Assembly (NCBI RefSeq): GCF_001612555.1
Contig: NZ_CP015110.1
Location: 2,666,001-2,730,000 of the forward strand
Origin: Acinetobacter sp. TGL-Y2
GTDB taxonomy: Bacteria; Pseudomonadota; Gammaproteobacteria; Pseudomonadales; Moraxellaceae
Length of the DNA stretch: 64,000 bases
Reading direction: 5' to 3'
A model generated the notes under the pieces. That model searched no databases. It had not been told where the DNA came from and saw nothing but the letters and a program-made list of their open reading frames with translations. A program made the position numbers and the translations under genes. Of the stretch, positions 24,583 to 33,558 are shown in pieces. The stretch's first letter is position 1. Every line of letters starts with the position of its first letter.

Positions 24583-26037
24583 ATGAGCGAAACAGGTCAA
24601 CTTAAGCGCAAGCTTGGAGCGCGCCATCTCAATATGATCGCCATTGGTGGTTCTATTGGTACGGGCTTATTCCTCGCTTCAGGCGCAACAATTGCTAATG
24701 CAGGTCCTGGCGGTGCACTACTGGCCTACTGCTTAATTGGAATCATGATTTATTTCTTGATGACCAGTTTAGGTGAGCTTGCAACGCACAATCCAACTTC
24801 AGGTGCTTTTTTCACCTATGGTACAAAGTACATTGAAGGTGGTTTTGGTTTCGCCCTCGGTTGGAACTATTGGTATAACTGGGCGATTACCGTGGCTTTC
24901 GAATTGGTTGCCGTCCAGTTCATCATGAAGTTTTGGTTCCCCGATATTCCCGGTGTTTATTGGAGTGCCATATTCCTTGCGATTGTTTTTGGGATTAATG
25001 CCTTAACGGTTAAAGGCTTTGGCGAAAGTGAATTCCTGTTCTCTTTGGTCAAAGTTATTGCGATTGTGATCTTCATTGTGATTGGTATCGCAATGATTGC
25101 CAAAATCATGATGACACCCGGTATGGTGACATTTAGTAACTGGACCAAAGGTGAAGCACCCTTTGTTGGGGGGTTCCAAGCGCTGATTGGTGTAGCTATG
25201 ATCGCTGGATTCTCATTCCAAGGTACTGAGATGGTTGGTGTTGCGGCAGGTGAATCTAAAGATCCGAAGAAAACCATTCCGATTGCGATCAAGCAAATCT
25301 TCTGGCGTATTTTATTGTTCTACGTGGTGTGTATTTTCATTATCGGGACATTGGTGTCTTATGATGATCCACGACTATTGCAAGCTGCATCAGATGAAAA
25401 TATTGCACTTTCACCGTTTACTTTGCTTTATGAACAAGCAGGTTTTGCCTTTGCAGCCAGTTTAATGAATGCGGTTATTTTAACGGCTATCTTATCTGCG
25501 GGTAACTCGGGCATGTATTCATCAACCCGTATGCTGTTTGATATGGCGCGTGAAGGTCGTGCTCCAAAATGGTTCGCTAAACTCGATATGCGCGGCGTAC
25601 CAATGAATGCTTTATATGCAACGACGGCTGTTGCTGCACTGTGTTTCCTCACGACTTTTATTGGTCAACAAGAAGTCTTCAACTGGCTACTCAATATGTC
25701 AGGCATGTGCGGCTTTATTGTTTGGCTCGGTATTGCCATTTCACACTACCGCTTTCGTAAGGGCTATCTTGCGCAAGGCAATAAACTTGAAGATTTGGCC
25801 TATACTGCAAAGTTCTTCCCATTTGCTCCGTGGTTTGCATTCATTTTATGTACCATCGTTGTATTAGGTCAAAACTACCAAGCGGTTATGGAAGGTCAAT
25901 GGCTGAGTGTTTTATCGACTTATATCAGCATTCCTTTGTTCTTGGTCATTTGGTTAAGCTATAAATGGAAGCATAAAACCAAGCTTATTCCCTATGATCA
26001 AATGGATGTTCAACCCATGAACATCGACAAAGAATAA
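24583..26037 (+). CDS. lysP: Amino acid permease, LysP-like
   Basis: The 484-residue APC-superfamily protein resembles E. coli lysine permease LysP from the start: GARHLNMIAIGGSIGTGLFLASGATI, then FLMTSLGELATHNPTSGAF, FGFALGWNYWYNWAIT and SFQGTEMVGVAAGESKDPKKTIP. It has 12 membrane helices, with the unwound TM1 motif GGSIGTG. It should import lysine, or a close basic amino acid, with protons. AAGGAACACACG precedes the ATG. A strong terminator follows at 26047-26074. Substrate assignment is by similarity remembered, not computed. Confidence 0.8.
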   Translation: MSETGQLKRKLGARHLNMIAIGGSIGTGLFLASGATIANAGPGGALLAYCLIGIMIYFLMTSLGELATHNPTSGAFFTYGTKYIEGGFGFALGWNYWYNWAITVAFELVAVQFIMKFWFPDIPGVYWSAIFLAIVFGINALTVKGFGESEFLFSLVKVIAIVIFIVIGIAMIAKIMMTPGMVTFSNWTKGEAPFVGGFQALIGVAMIAGFSFQGTEMVGVAAGESKDPKKTIPIAIKQIFWRILLFYVVCIFIIGTLVSYDDPRLLQAASDENIALSPFTLLYEQAGFAFAASLMNAVILTAILSAGNSGMYSSTRMLFDMAREGRAPKWFAKLDMRGVPMNALYATTAVAALCFLTTFIGQQEVFNWLLNMSGMCGFIVWLGIAISHYRFRKGYLAQGNKLEDLAYTAKFFPFAPWFAFILCTIVVLGQNYQAVMEGQWLSVLSTYISIPLFLVIWLSYKWKHKTKLIPYDQMDVQPMNIDKE

Positions 26038-26046
26038 GTCATTTAG

Positions 26047-26074
26047 AAAAAAACAGCCTGCGGGCTGTTTTTTT
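26047..26074. terminator. Terminator of the lysP-like gene
   Basis: ACAGCC and GGCTGT pair around TGCG, extended by A and T runs. Confidence 0.88.
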
Positions 26075-26130
26075 GTGACTTTATTTTATAAGAGTCAATC
26101 GCTTGCAATAAAATTTGAATTATAAATATC

Positions 26131-26592
26131 TTACTGAATTTTTAAAGTCGCACTCACACGGCGGTTGTTAGCACGCCCTTCAGCAGTGTCGTTGCTGTCT
26201 ATCGGTTTTGCAGAGCCAGCACCCAGTGTTCTCACCTGCTGCGGATTCACGTTATAGTCTAAAACCAGTTTATTGCGTACCGAATTTGCACGCTCAAGCG
26301 AGACTTTTTTATTGCGCGCTACAGAACCTGTACTATCAGTATGCCCTTCAAGCTCCAAAATAAAATTACTGTTTTGTGCAAGACCTTGAGCCGCTGCTGC
26401 TAAATACGCATGATATCTTGCTTCAACTTGACTTGAGTTGCGATCAAAATAAATAGACACACCATTCTTTAATTCATTCAGCACTTGTTGAGATGCAGCA
26501 TCCTGCTTCGACACCTGAGTATCAACAACGTTAGAGGTACAGCCTGCGGAAATAATCGTAGCAGCCAGAATGGTAAATATAATTTTTTTCAT
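26131..26592 (-). CDS. OmpA-family (Pal-like) lipoprotein
   Basis: The 153-residue product has a lipoprotein signal with lipobox ISAGC (Cys about residue 18) and an OmpA C-terminal peptidoglycan-binding domain: VSIYFDRNSSQVEAR, LELEGHTDSTGS, SLERANSVRNKL and a final GRANNRRV. The Asp and Arg that hold diaminopimelate are present. It is likely an outer-membrane lipoprotein tethering the envelope to peptidoglycan. It sits just downstream of ompA on the same strand but is separated by a terminator (26694-26724), so it has its own promoter. tol-pal genes are absent nearby, so it is not the canonical Pal. Confidence 0.9.
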   Translation of the reverse strand: MKKIIFTILAATIISAGCTSNVVDTQVSKQDAASQQVLNELKNGVSIYFDRNSSQVEARYHAYLAAAAQGLAQNSNFILELEGHTDSTGSVARNKKVSLERANSVRNKLVLDYNVNPQQVRTLGAGSAKPIDSNDTAEGRANNRRVSATLKIQ

Positions 26593-26693
26593 AATAAACT
26601 CTTATTTTTGATCTTAAAATGTATTTATGGAAAATATAGCATAGATTATTTTTAAACTTAATTGGATAACTCTAATTCACGCAAAATAGAGAG

Positions 26694-26724
26694 AAAAAAA
26701 ACGACTCCGAAGAGTCGTTTTTTT
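26694..26724 (-). terminator. Terminator of ompA
   Basis: ACGACTC and GAGTCGT (26701-26707 with 26712-26718) with long A and T flanks, 32 bases past the ompA stop. Confidence 0.9.
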
Positions 26725-26755
26725 ATTCAGTTTTACTCAAAAACTTGAGTTAAAC

Positions 26756-27766
26756 TTATTGAGCAACAACAGTACGGCTACCAGAGATCGTCGCGAATAC
26801 ACGACGGTTCATAGCACGACCTTCTTTAGTGTTGTTGTCAGCAATCGGTTGATCCCATGCGAAACCTTGAGTTGCTAAACGAGCAGCATCAACATTGTAT
26901 TCGCTTACAAGAGCAGATTTAACTGAGTTAGCACGAGCCAATGATAAACGTTCGTTTAGTGCACGTGGACCTGTGTTATCTGTGTGACCTTCAATACGAG
27001 CAGTCGCATTCGGGTATTCAGCTAACTTTTCAGCAACTTTAGCAATTTCTGGCTTGTATTGATCTTTGATGTTTGATTTGTTGGTATCAAAGAACACACG
27101 AAGTTCCATGTTCAAATCTTCAGTCAACTCTTGTGGAGCTGGAGCTACTGGAGCTGGCTCTACAGGAGCAACTTCAACAACAGCTGCAGCAGGTTTCAAG
27201 TGACCACCAAGAACTACGTTAAGACCAGCCAAAGCTGTGTAGTTCCAGAAATCTTCATCGATGTTATAAGTTGCACGCGCTTCAGTACGTAGAGACAAAG
27301 CATCGTTTAAGCGCCAGAAAGCACCAAGACCTGCATTACCTAAAGTACCTTCGTCGTCACCTTTAGCAACGCCATCAAACTCGTATTTGTAGTGACCAGC
27401 ACCTAAAAGTACGTATGGCTTGATTTTGCTGTCATAGTTTTGAGTGATCAAATCAGAAGTAGCATAGAAGTTACCATTGATTTGAGTTTGTTTATACTCA
27501 GCGCCAGCGATAGGATCGATATCACCTTTAACTTGGTTATATTCAGCTTCAAAACCTAACCAAGGTGTTAATTCGATGCCAAGTGCAGCACCAACGAATA
27601 AATCGTCTTGTAACTCAGGACCAGAAGTTAAATGGTCAACACCGTTGTTGTGTTTAGAGTCTTGAAAAGTGTAACCGACCATTAATGGTGTAACGGTTAC
27701 GCCAGCGTTAGCAGCAGCTAAAGGTGCAGCAACAAGCATAGCAAGTGCGATACGACTCAATTTCAT
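26756..27766 (-). CDS. ompA: Outer membrane protein OmpA
   Basis: The 336-residue protein has a signal peptide ([21 protein letters not shown]), an 8-strand barrel region with aromatic-rich strands (about residues 22-195), a Pro/Ala/Val linker ([13 protein letters not shown]), and an OmpA-like domain with [21 protein letters not shown] and [13 protein letters not shown]. This is the major Acinetobacter outer membrane porin, linked in that genus to adhesion and envelope stability. The ATG at 27766 has a near-perfect GGAGGATATCC; a frame 11 codons upstream is only fortuitous. Codon use looks highly expressed. Two palindromes lie upstream. Confidence 0.96.
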   Translation of the reverse strand: MKLSRIALAMLVAAPLAAANAGVTVTPLMVGYTFQDSKHNNGVDHLTSGPELQDDLFVGAALGIELTPWLGFEAEYNQVKGDIDPIAGAEYKQTQINGNFYATSDLITQNYDSKIKPYVLLGAGHYKYEFDGVAKGDDEGTLGNAGLGAFWRLNDALSLRTEARATYNIDEDFWNYTALAGLNVVLGGHLKPAAAVVEVAPVEPAPVAPAPQELTEDLNMELRVFFDTNKSNIKDQYKPEIAKVAEKLAEYPNATARIEGHTDNTGPRALNERLSLARANSVKSALVSEYNVDAARLATQGFAWDQPIADNNTKEGRAMNRRVFATISGSRTVVAQ

Positions 27767-28135
27767 GGATATCCTCCAGAGATAAAAATTGTTGTTCAAG
27801 CTCAGCCTAAAATATTAGGGCTTCCTGAGATAAGCTTTTTTATACCCCAGTATTTTTTTTAAGCTACTCACGTTGAATCATACAAACACTGGAAACATTT
27901 TCCAAGTGCTTGATTACTTTAATCAAGTAAATTATTGACAAAATTACTTACAATTTCCGTTGTAATTCGGTAATTTTTCACTCAATTTCTTCTTGTGAAT
28001 AACTTATCTTTTCATTGCTGTTATATTAACAGCAATCAGAAACGATAGTAATCATTTTTTACGGTGTTATCTCCGGATAAAAAATAAAAAAATTATTATT
28101 AAATTCAAACAATTAAAAAATAAAAGTAGCCAAAA
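27767..28135. other. ompA / pseudopilin divergent regulatory region
   Basis: 369 AT-rich bases between divergent genes. It holds two perfect palindromes: CTTGATTA-ctt-TAATCAAG at 27909-27927, and ATTGCTGTTA with TAACAGCAAT around TAT at 28014-28036. Both could be operators. The long ompA leader may also be transcribed. Confidence 0.6.
28014..28036. promoter_or_regulatory. Perfect palindrome, operator-like
   Basis: Ten bases (28014-28023) are perfectly mirrored at 28027-28036 with a 3-base spacer. The site is 100 bases before the pseudopilin start and 248 before ompA. No regulator gene lies next to it. Confidence 0.45.
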
Positions 28136-28669
28136 ATGTATTTAGATTGTAAACAACGCGCTTTTACGATGATTGAACTGGTCATTATTATCGCTATTAT
28201 TTCAATTATTGCCACGATAGCCCTGCCCAATTTTCATAACTTTCGAGAGAAACAAGAAGTCTCTCAACTGCACGCTGTGATCCGTCAGCATGTTCAACTT
28301 GCCAAAAATACAGCGAAGGTTTATCAGACCCGCGTGGTCATCTGTTCAACATCCAATATGACTCAATGTGAAAATGATCAGTGGAATAGCGGCATTCTGG
28401 TTTTTTCAGATTTAAACAACAATAAAAGTATTGATGCCACTGAGCGTGTTCATCAAGTCACTCAGACCAATTTTAAATACGGATCTTTAAGGTGGGATGG
28501 CGGAGCAACCAGTCCTAAAACGGTCACATTTCAAGGTGATACAGGCTTACCGCTGGGTTCACCAGGTTCATATCGTTATTGCAGTTTTAAAACCAATCAT
28601 AACCATCGCCGTATTCCAATTAGTCCTATGGGACATACCCGTATTGAAAATATCAGTACGTGTGAATAG
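28136..28669 (+). CDS. GspH/FimT-family pseudopilin
   Basis: The 177-residue protein has a class III signal: a short basic leader MYLDCKQRA, then FTMIELVIIIAIISIIATIALPNF. Cleavage by prepilin peptidase would fall between Ala and Phe, so position -1 is Ala rather than the usual Gly; Glu at +5 is kept. The globular part fits FimT/GspH minor pilins (RTRVVICSTSNMTQC, and a C-terminal Cys pair). It would be a minor subunit in a type IV pilus or a type II secretion pseudopilus. It stands alone; no pil genes are nearby. Confidence 0.8.
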   Translation: MYLDCKQRAFTMIELVIIIAIISIIATIALPNFHNFREKQEVSQLHAVIRQHVQLAKNTAKVYQTRVVICSTSNMTQCENDQWNSGILVFSDLNNNKSIDATERVHQVTQTNFKYGSLRWDGGATSPKTVTFQGDTGLPLGSPGSYRYCSFKTNHNHRRIPISPMGHTRIENISTCE

Positions 28670-28792
28670 AGCTTAACTGATCAGTCTACATCTAGATCCA
28701 GAATAGGCTTTATTCAATTGCAATTTTCAATATACTGCTAGTGTTTGGACAATTAGATTAAAAATTGATTAGAAAATATTGGAGAAATAACA

Positions 28793-29968
28793 ATGACTGA
28801 CATCGTGATTGTCAATGGTGCCCGTACTGCAATGGGTGGTTTTCAAGGTAGTCTTGCCAGTGTGACCGCCCCACAACTCGGCTCTATTACGATTAAAGAA
28901 GCGATTGCACGTTCGGGCTTGCAAGCATCCGATGTTGAAGAAGTGATTATGGGCTGCGTACTGCCTGCGGGTTTAAAGCAAGGCCCTGCACGTCAAGCCA
29001 TGCGGCTTGCTGGACTACCTGATTCAACAGGTGCGGTAACCATTAATAAACTCTGTGGTTCTGGCATGAAAGCTGTGATGCAAGCGGCAGATATGATTAA
29101 AGCAGGTTCTGCAAGTATTGTGGTTGCTGGTGGTATGGAGTCCATGACCAATGCTCCGTATCTATTACCAAAAGCGCGTGGCGGTTTCCGCATGGGTCAT
29201 GGTGAAATTAAAGATCACATGTTCCTAGATGGTTTGGAAGATGCTGAAACAGGTCGTTTAATGGGTTCATTTGCCCAAGATATGGCGAATACACGCGGCT
29301 ACACACGCGAGCAAATGGATGATTTCGCCATTCGTTCATTAAAACGTGCACAGAACGCAATTACTGAAGGCTATTTTGCCGATGAAATCGTGCCTGTACC
29401 TGTTTCAAGTCGTAAAGGCGATGTGATTGTTGATAAAGACGAACAGCCGTTTAATGCCAATATCGATAAAATTCCGACACTCCGCCCTGCCTTTGCCAAA
29501 GACGGAACCATTACCGCAGCCAATGCAAGTTCAATTTCAGATGGTGCCTCTGCTCTTGTTTTAACGTCAATTGAAAATGCGACAACCAAAGGTTTAAAGC
29601 CTTTAGCGAAGATTGTAGCCTACGCATCAAACTCTCAACATCCATCTGAGTTTACCATTGCGCCAGTGGGCGCTATTCAAAAAGCGCTGGACAAAGCAGG
29701 CTGGACGGCTTCTGAGGTTGATCTTTGGGAAATCAATGAAGCTTTTGCCATGGTCACCATGTGTCCAATTGATGATTTCAAACTCGATGCTGAAAAAGTC
29801 AATATTCATGGCGGTGCGTGTGCGCTCGGTCACCCTGTTGGCTCTACAGGTTCTCGTATTATTTTAACCTTGATCCATGCCCTAAAACGTACAGGTGGTA
29901 AGCGTGGTATTGCGGCGTTATGTATTGGTGGTGGTGAAGCAACTGCTGTAGCGATTGAGTTGATCTAG
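28793..29968 (+). CDS. Acetyl-CoA C-acyltransferase (thiolase)
   Basis: The 391-residue thiolase has all catalytic motifs: the nucleophilic Cys in NKLCGSGMKA (about residue 88), His in WEINEAFA, and the second Cys and His in NIHGGACALGHPVGSTGSR with the C-terminal GIAALCIGGGEATA. Length and sequence are those of biosynthetic or degradative acetoacetyl-CoA thiolases (AtoB/PhaA type). It makes or cleaves acetoacetyl-CoA. GGAGAAATAACA precedes the ATG. No other beta-oxidation gene is adjacent, so direction in vivo is open. A terminator follows at 30005-30032. Confidence 0.93.
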   Translation: MTDIVIVNGARTAMGGFQGSLASVTAPQLGSITIKEAIARSGLQASDVEEVIMGCVLPAGLKQGPARQAMRLAGLPDSTGAVTINKLCGSGMKAVMQAADMIKAGSASIVVAGGMESMTNAPYLLPKARGGFRMGHGEIKDHMFLDGLEDAETGRLMGSFAQDMANTRGYTREQMDDFAIRSLKRAQNAITEGYFADEIVPVPVSSRKGDVIVDKDEQPFNANIDKIPTLRPAFAKDGTITAANASSISDGASALVLTSIENATTKGLKPLAKIVAYASNSQHPSEFTIAPVGAIQKALDKAGWTASEVDLWEINEAFAMVTMCPIDDFKLDAEKVNIHGGACALGHPVGSTGSRIILTLIHALKRTGGKRGIAALCIGGGEATAVAIELI

Positions 29969-30004
29969 GTCTGATTTCATTTTAAATTATAAATTGTTGC
30001 AATT

Positions 30005-30032
30005 AAATCCTCACCCATTGGTGGGGATTTTT
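30005..30032 (+). terminator. Terminator of the thiolase gene
   Basis: AAATCCtCACC and GGTGgGGATTT pair around CATT, ending in a T run, about 36 bases past the stop. Confidence 0.75.
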
Positions 30033-30120
30033 ACTTACAAATTCATATGTATTGCCCACATTTATTTTCGTCTTGTTTTGTTAGATTCAATCTTTCAGAG
30101 AATAAAAATGGGTTTACATT

Positions 30121-30570
30121 ATGCAGCTCAATCACTATCTCAATTTTCAAGGCGAAACTGAAGTCGCTTTTAAATTTTATAAATCAGTGTTTGGTGGTCA
30201 ATTTTCTAATCTGACTCGTTATGGTGAAATACCGCCTGAAGAAGGCATCACGCTATCTGAAGCAGAGAAAAATCTTATTCTTCATGTATCACTTCCTATC
30301 AATGAGTTTACTGAATTGATGGGCTCCGATATCAATGATCAATTTTGTGTAAATCACAATATCGGTTTCAGCAAAGGTAATAATCACTCTATCTCGATTA
30401 ATCTTAATGCCCATGAACAAGAGGATGCACAACGTTTATTTGACGCCTTATCGATCAATGGTCAAATTGAAATGCCCTTAGAAAAAACATTTTGGGGTGC
30501 GCTATACGGTGCTTTTACCGATCAGTTTGGCATTAAATGGATGATTAACTGTCAGCTTGAAGAAACTTAA
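30121..30570 (+). CDS. VOC-family protein, PhnB-like
   Basis: The 149-residue protein begins MQLNHYLNFQGETEVAFKFYKSVFGG, the PhnB/YjdN (3-demethylubiquinone methyltransferase-like) start of the vicinal oxygen chelate superfamily, and ends WGALYGAFTDQFGIKWMINC, the typical closing motif. The family fold is a pair of beta-alpha-beta-beta-beta units. Most members have no known substrate despite the methyltransferase label. ATG at 30121 follows a weak SD; a terminator lies after it. It converges with the DUF934 gene. Confidence 0.88.
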   Translation: MQLNHYLNFQGETEVAFKFYKSVFGGQFSNLTRYGEIPPEEGITLSEAEKNLILHVSLPINEFTELMGSDINDQFCVNHNIGFSKGNNHSISINLNAHEQEDAQRLFDALSINGQIEMPLEKTFWGALYGAFTDQFGIKWMINCQLEET

Positions 30571-30588
30571 TTCATTCACTAAAAAGAT

Positions 30589-30616
30589 GAAAAAGCCTCC
30601 AATCGGAGGCTTTTTC
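30589..30616. terminator. Bidirectional terminator, VOC gene / DUF934
   Basis: AAAAGCCTCC and GGAGGCTTTT (30591-30600 with 30605-30614) between convergent genes. Confidence 0.88.
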
Positions 30617-30636
30617 ATACTTATAACTCAAGCTGA

Positions 30637-31122
30637 TTAAGCCCCAGTTTGATAACTTGCTTGTGCAACCGCGGTTGACGCTTGATATGGGTTTTTAAAA
30701 TCATTTAAGCCCGCAGCAGCTTCTTGAATGTCTTTACCTTCTTTAATCACAAAACTATCAAAGCCTGAACGCTTTAAATAGTTCAAAACATCTTTGAAGA
30801 TATCACCAATTGCACGAAGTTCACCTTGGAAACCTTGACGGCGTAAAAGCGCAGCAAAAGAATAACCACGACCATCGTTAAAGCCTGCAAATTCAATAAA
30901 AATGGTATCTAACTGATCGAGTGGGTATTGATTGACTTCTGGCGAATCATCAACCGTGATCAAAAGACCCTTTTTACCTGAGATATTGGCCAATTGATCC
31001 AATTGCGCAGTAGTTAAAACCACATCACCTTGTGGTAGCACACTATCTTCAGCAATCACTTGATAGGTATTGTCTGCAATCGTTCCATCTTTAGACAGGA
31101 CTTGAAGTGCTATATTAAGCAT
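30637..31122 (-). CDS. DUF934 protein, sulfite-reduction accessory
   Basis: The 161-residue protein matches DUF934: FNDGRGYSFAALLRRQGFQGELRAIGD is the family signature, near residue 80-105, and the end is a flexible tail. DUF934 genes are almost always paired with cysI-like hemoprotein genes, and the protein is thought to assist sulfite reduction, perhaps as a redox partner, but this is not shown. ATG at 31122 lies inside the cysI end (eight-base overlap) with AAGGAG eight bases upstream, so the two are translationally coupled. A longer reading with 20 extra N-terminal residues is not needed. Confidence 0.88.
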   Translation of the reverse strand: MLNIALQVLSKDGTIADNTYQVIAEDSVLPQGDVVLTTAQLDQLANISGKKGLLITVDDSPEVNQYPLDQLDTIFIEFAGFNDGRGYSFAALLRRQGFQGELRAIGDIFKDVLNYLKRSGFDSFVIKEGKDIQEAAAGLNDFKNPYQASTAVAQASYQTGA

Positions 31123-32758
31123 ATGCGCGCTCCTTAAAGGGTTGAATGCCGACACGACGATAAGTTTCAACAAATTCTTCACCTTCTTGACGTAAATCGA
31201 GATAGGTATTTAAAATTTCTTCTACGACGTCAGGTATACGATCTGCTGCAAATGATGGGCCTAAAATATCGCCAATTGAAGCATCATGGTCGGCATTGCC
31301 ACCTAAAGTGATTTGGTAGAACTCAGCGCCTTTTTTGTCCACACCCAAGATGCCAATATTACCGACATGGTGATGACCACAGGCATTCATACACCCTGAG
31401 ATATTCAGATCTAATTTACCTAAGTTGTAAATGGTATCTAAGTCATCAAAACGACGTGAAATCGCTTCTGAAATGGGAATTGATTTTGCATTTGCAAGTG
31501 AACAGAAGTCCCCTCCTGGACAGCAAATGATATCGGTAATAAAACCAATATGCGCGCGTGCCAAGTTATTGGCTTCAAGCGTTTGCCAGACCGCAAATAA
31601 ATCTTTTTGTGGAACATCGACAAGTGAAATATTTTGTTCGTGCGTGGTACGTAGCTCACCGAATGTGTATTGATCTGCAAGATCTGCAATCAAGTTCATT
31701 TCTTCAGTGGTCATGTCACCCGGTGCAATACCAGTGCGTTTTAGGGAAATGGTCACAATACGATAACCTGTGACTTTATGCGCATTGGTGTTGATATTGA
31801 ACCACTGTTTGAATTTCGGATATTGTGCAAACTGCTCCGTGAAGTCTTCATCTGCATAATCTTGATAATCAAACGGGGTAAATTCCTCATCTAATTTTTG
31901 CAGAATTTCAGGCTGAATTTTCAACGTCTTAATCGTATGTTCAAACTCAGCTTCAACCTTCTCAGCAAACACCGCAGGCGTTAAAGCTTTCACTAGAATT
32001 TTAATACGCGCTTTGTATTTGTTGTCACGGCGACCATGTAAGTTATACACACGAAGTACCGCTTCAAGGTAAGCAATCAAATCTTCGCGTGGTAAGAAAT
32101 CACGAATAAAACTACCAATGATTGGAGTACGACCTAAACCGCCACCGACTTTGATTTTATAGCCTATTTCGCCCGCTTCATTTTTGACAATGTACACACC
32201 AATATCATGGAATGACACCGCAGCACGATCGGTCTCTGCCAATGCCGACACCGCGATTTTAAATTTACGCGGTAAGAAAGCAAATTCCGGATGGAAGGTT
32301 GACCATTGACGAATCAATTCGCAGGTTGGACGTGGGTCAGCAATTTCACCCGCCACAACACCTGCATATTGGTCAGTGGTGGTATTACGAATACAGTTAC
32401 CAGACGTTTGAATCGCATGCATTTGAACAGATGCCAGTTCTTCTAGCATATCCGGTACATTTTCTAGTGCAGGCCAGTTAAACTGAATGTTTTGACGTGT
32501 TGAGACATGGGCATAGCCACGGTCAAACTCTTTTGCCAAACTTGCGATTTTGCGCAGTTGCTTTGAGTTCATCAAACCATAAGGTACTGCAACACGGAGC
32601 ATCGGTGCATAACGCTGCACGTATAAACCATTTTGCAGACGTAATGGACGATACTCATCTTCCGTGAGTTTTCCAGCTAAATAACGTTCCGTTTGATCAC
32701 GAAATTGTGCAACACGTTCATTGACCAGTTGCTGGTCGAAATCAGTATATAAATACAT
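31115..32758 (-). CDS. cysI: Nitrite/sulfite reductase hemoprotein (CysI-like)
   Basis: The 547-residue protein is an assimilatory sulfite/nitrite reductase. Siroheme and 4Fe-4S ligands are seen in CCPGGDFCSLANAKS and ISGCMNACGHHHVG, and QNIQFNWPALENV and TTEEMNLIADLADQ mark the two repeats. It reduces sulfite to sulfide with six electrons, feeding cysteine synthesis. The single-subunit form with a DUF934 partner, rather than a CysJ flavoprotein, is usual in Acinetobacter, so the electron donor is probably ferredoxin-like. It forms an operon with DUF934; 268 bases of upstream spacer hold the promoter. Confidence 0.92.
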   Translation of the reverse strand: MYLYTDFDQQLVNERVAQFRDQTERYLAGKLTEDEYRPLRLQNGLYVQRYAPMLRVAVPYGLMNSKQLRKIASLAKEFDRGYAHVSTRQNIQFNWPALENVPDMLEELASVQMHAIQTSGNCIRNTTTDQYAGVVAGEIADPRPTCELIRQWSTFHPEFAFLPRKFKIAVSALAETDRAAVSFHDIGVYIVKNEAGEIGYKIKVGGGLGRTPIIGSFIRDFLPREDLIAYLEAVLRVYNLHGRRDNKYKARIKILVKALTPAVFAEKVEAEFEHTIKTLKIQPEILQKLDEEFTPFDYQDYADEDFTEQFAQYPKFKQWFNINTNAHKVTGYRIVTISLKRTGIAPGDMTTEEMNLIADLADQYTFGELRTTHEQNISLVDVPQKDLFAVWQTLEANNLARAHIGFITDIICCPGGDFCSLANAKSIPISEAISRRFDDLDTIYNLGKLDLNISGCMNACGHHHVGNIGILGVDKKGAEFYQITLGGNADHDASIGDILGPSFAADRIPDVVEEILNTYLDLRQEGEEFVETYRRVGIQPFKERAYA

Positions 32759-33026
32759 GGCGTACAGCTAGTAGTTTAATTATAACGGCTCACAGCATAA
32801 CGATTAATCAACTATCAATAAAATGTGTTTTTTACATATTTAATAGCTGTTTTATTGATAAGGATTCGATATCTGTTTATTTTACAAGGTCTTTTTAGCC
32901 AAACGCTGCTTGATTCGAGCAATTGATCCAATTTTCAATTAGATATCACGATTTCAGCTAAGCCAACTGCCGATAAAATCCAATATTGAACACAGATGTA
33001 ATGCACTATGCTTATGCACTCAAAAG

Positions 33027-33539
33027 TTAAATTTGCAGATAAGTATTTTCCCAATGGTTCGGCTCAAACTCACCTTCCACCAATTCGACATAACGCCCAT
33101 AGACTTGATCAATCGCAATACAATCATCGACCTCTAACACGCGATCAGTATGTTGTTTTTGCCAGTGTGTGGCAAAATAGGCTTTGCCACGCTGTTTTGC
33201 GACCATTGCATTTTGTGCAACCACCAACACGTAGCGATGCAGCTCGCCAAATTCACGGGCGTCATAACCGCCTAAATTAATGAGAAAGAGTTTTTGATTG
33301 GATGGATTCGGTGCTGCGTCGACAAACTGTAAGCGGTATTTTACACCTTCAAAGGCCACACCATGAATTTGCGCCCAAGCATCAATATGTAACCCTTTTC
33401 GCTCACCAAACCATGCATTTTTTAGTTGTGGGTAAGTCTGTTCAAGTGATTCACCCACAGCAATAACCACATCATGTACTTCTGTATTGGCACGTGCATG
33501 ACGACCACCCAGCATGACGATAAAAAGACTTGGCATCAT
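33027..33539 (-). CDS. DUF1543 protein
   Basis: The 170-residue protein shows the DUF1543 pattern: FIVMLGGRHARANTEVHDVVIAVG at the start and KLFLINLGGYDAREFGELHRYVLVVA in the centre, with two similar halves (LGG-x-R/D-A-R/E). This suggests an internal duplication, one copy near residue 9 and one near residue 87. The function is unknown. It lies 19 bases beyond the CPBP protease gene on the same strand, so the two probably form an operon. Confidence 0.82.
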   Translation of the reverse strand: MMPSLFIVMLGGRHARANTEVHDVVIAVGESLEQTYPQLKNAWFGERKGLHIDAWAQIHGVAFEGVKYRLQFVDAAPNPSNQKLFLINLGGYDAREFGELHRYVLVVAQNAMVAKQRGKAYFATHWQKQHTDRVLEVDDCIAIDQVYGRYVELVEGEFEPNHWENTYLQI

Positions 33540-33558
33540 ATTCCCCTAATAACTTCCA

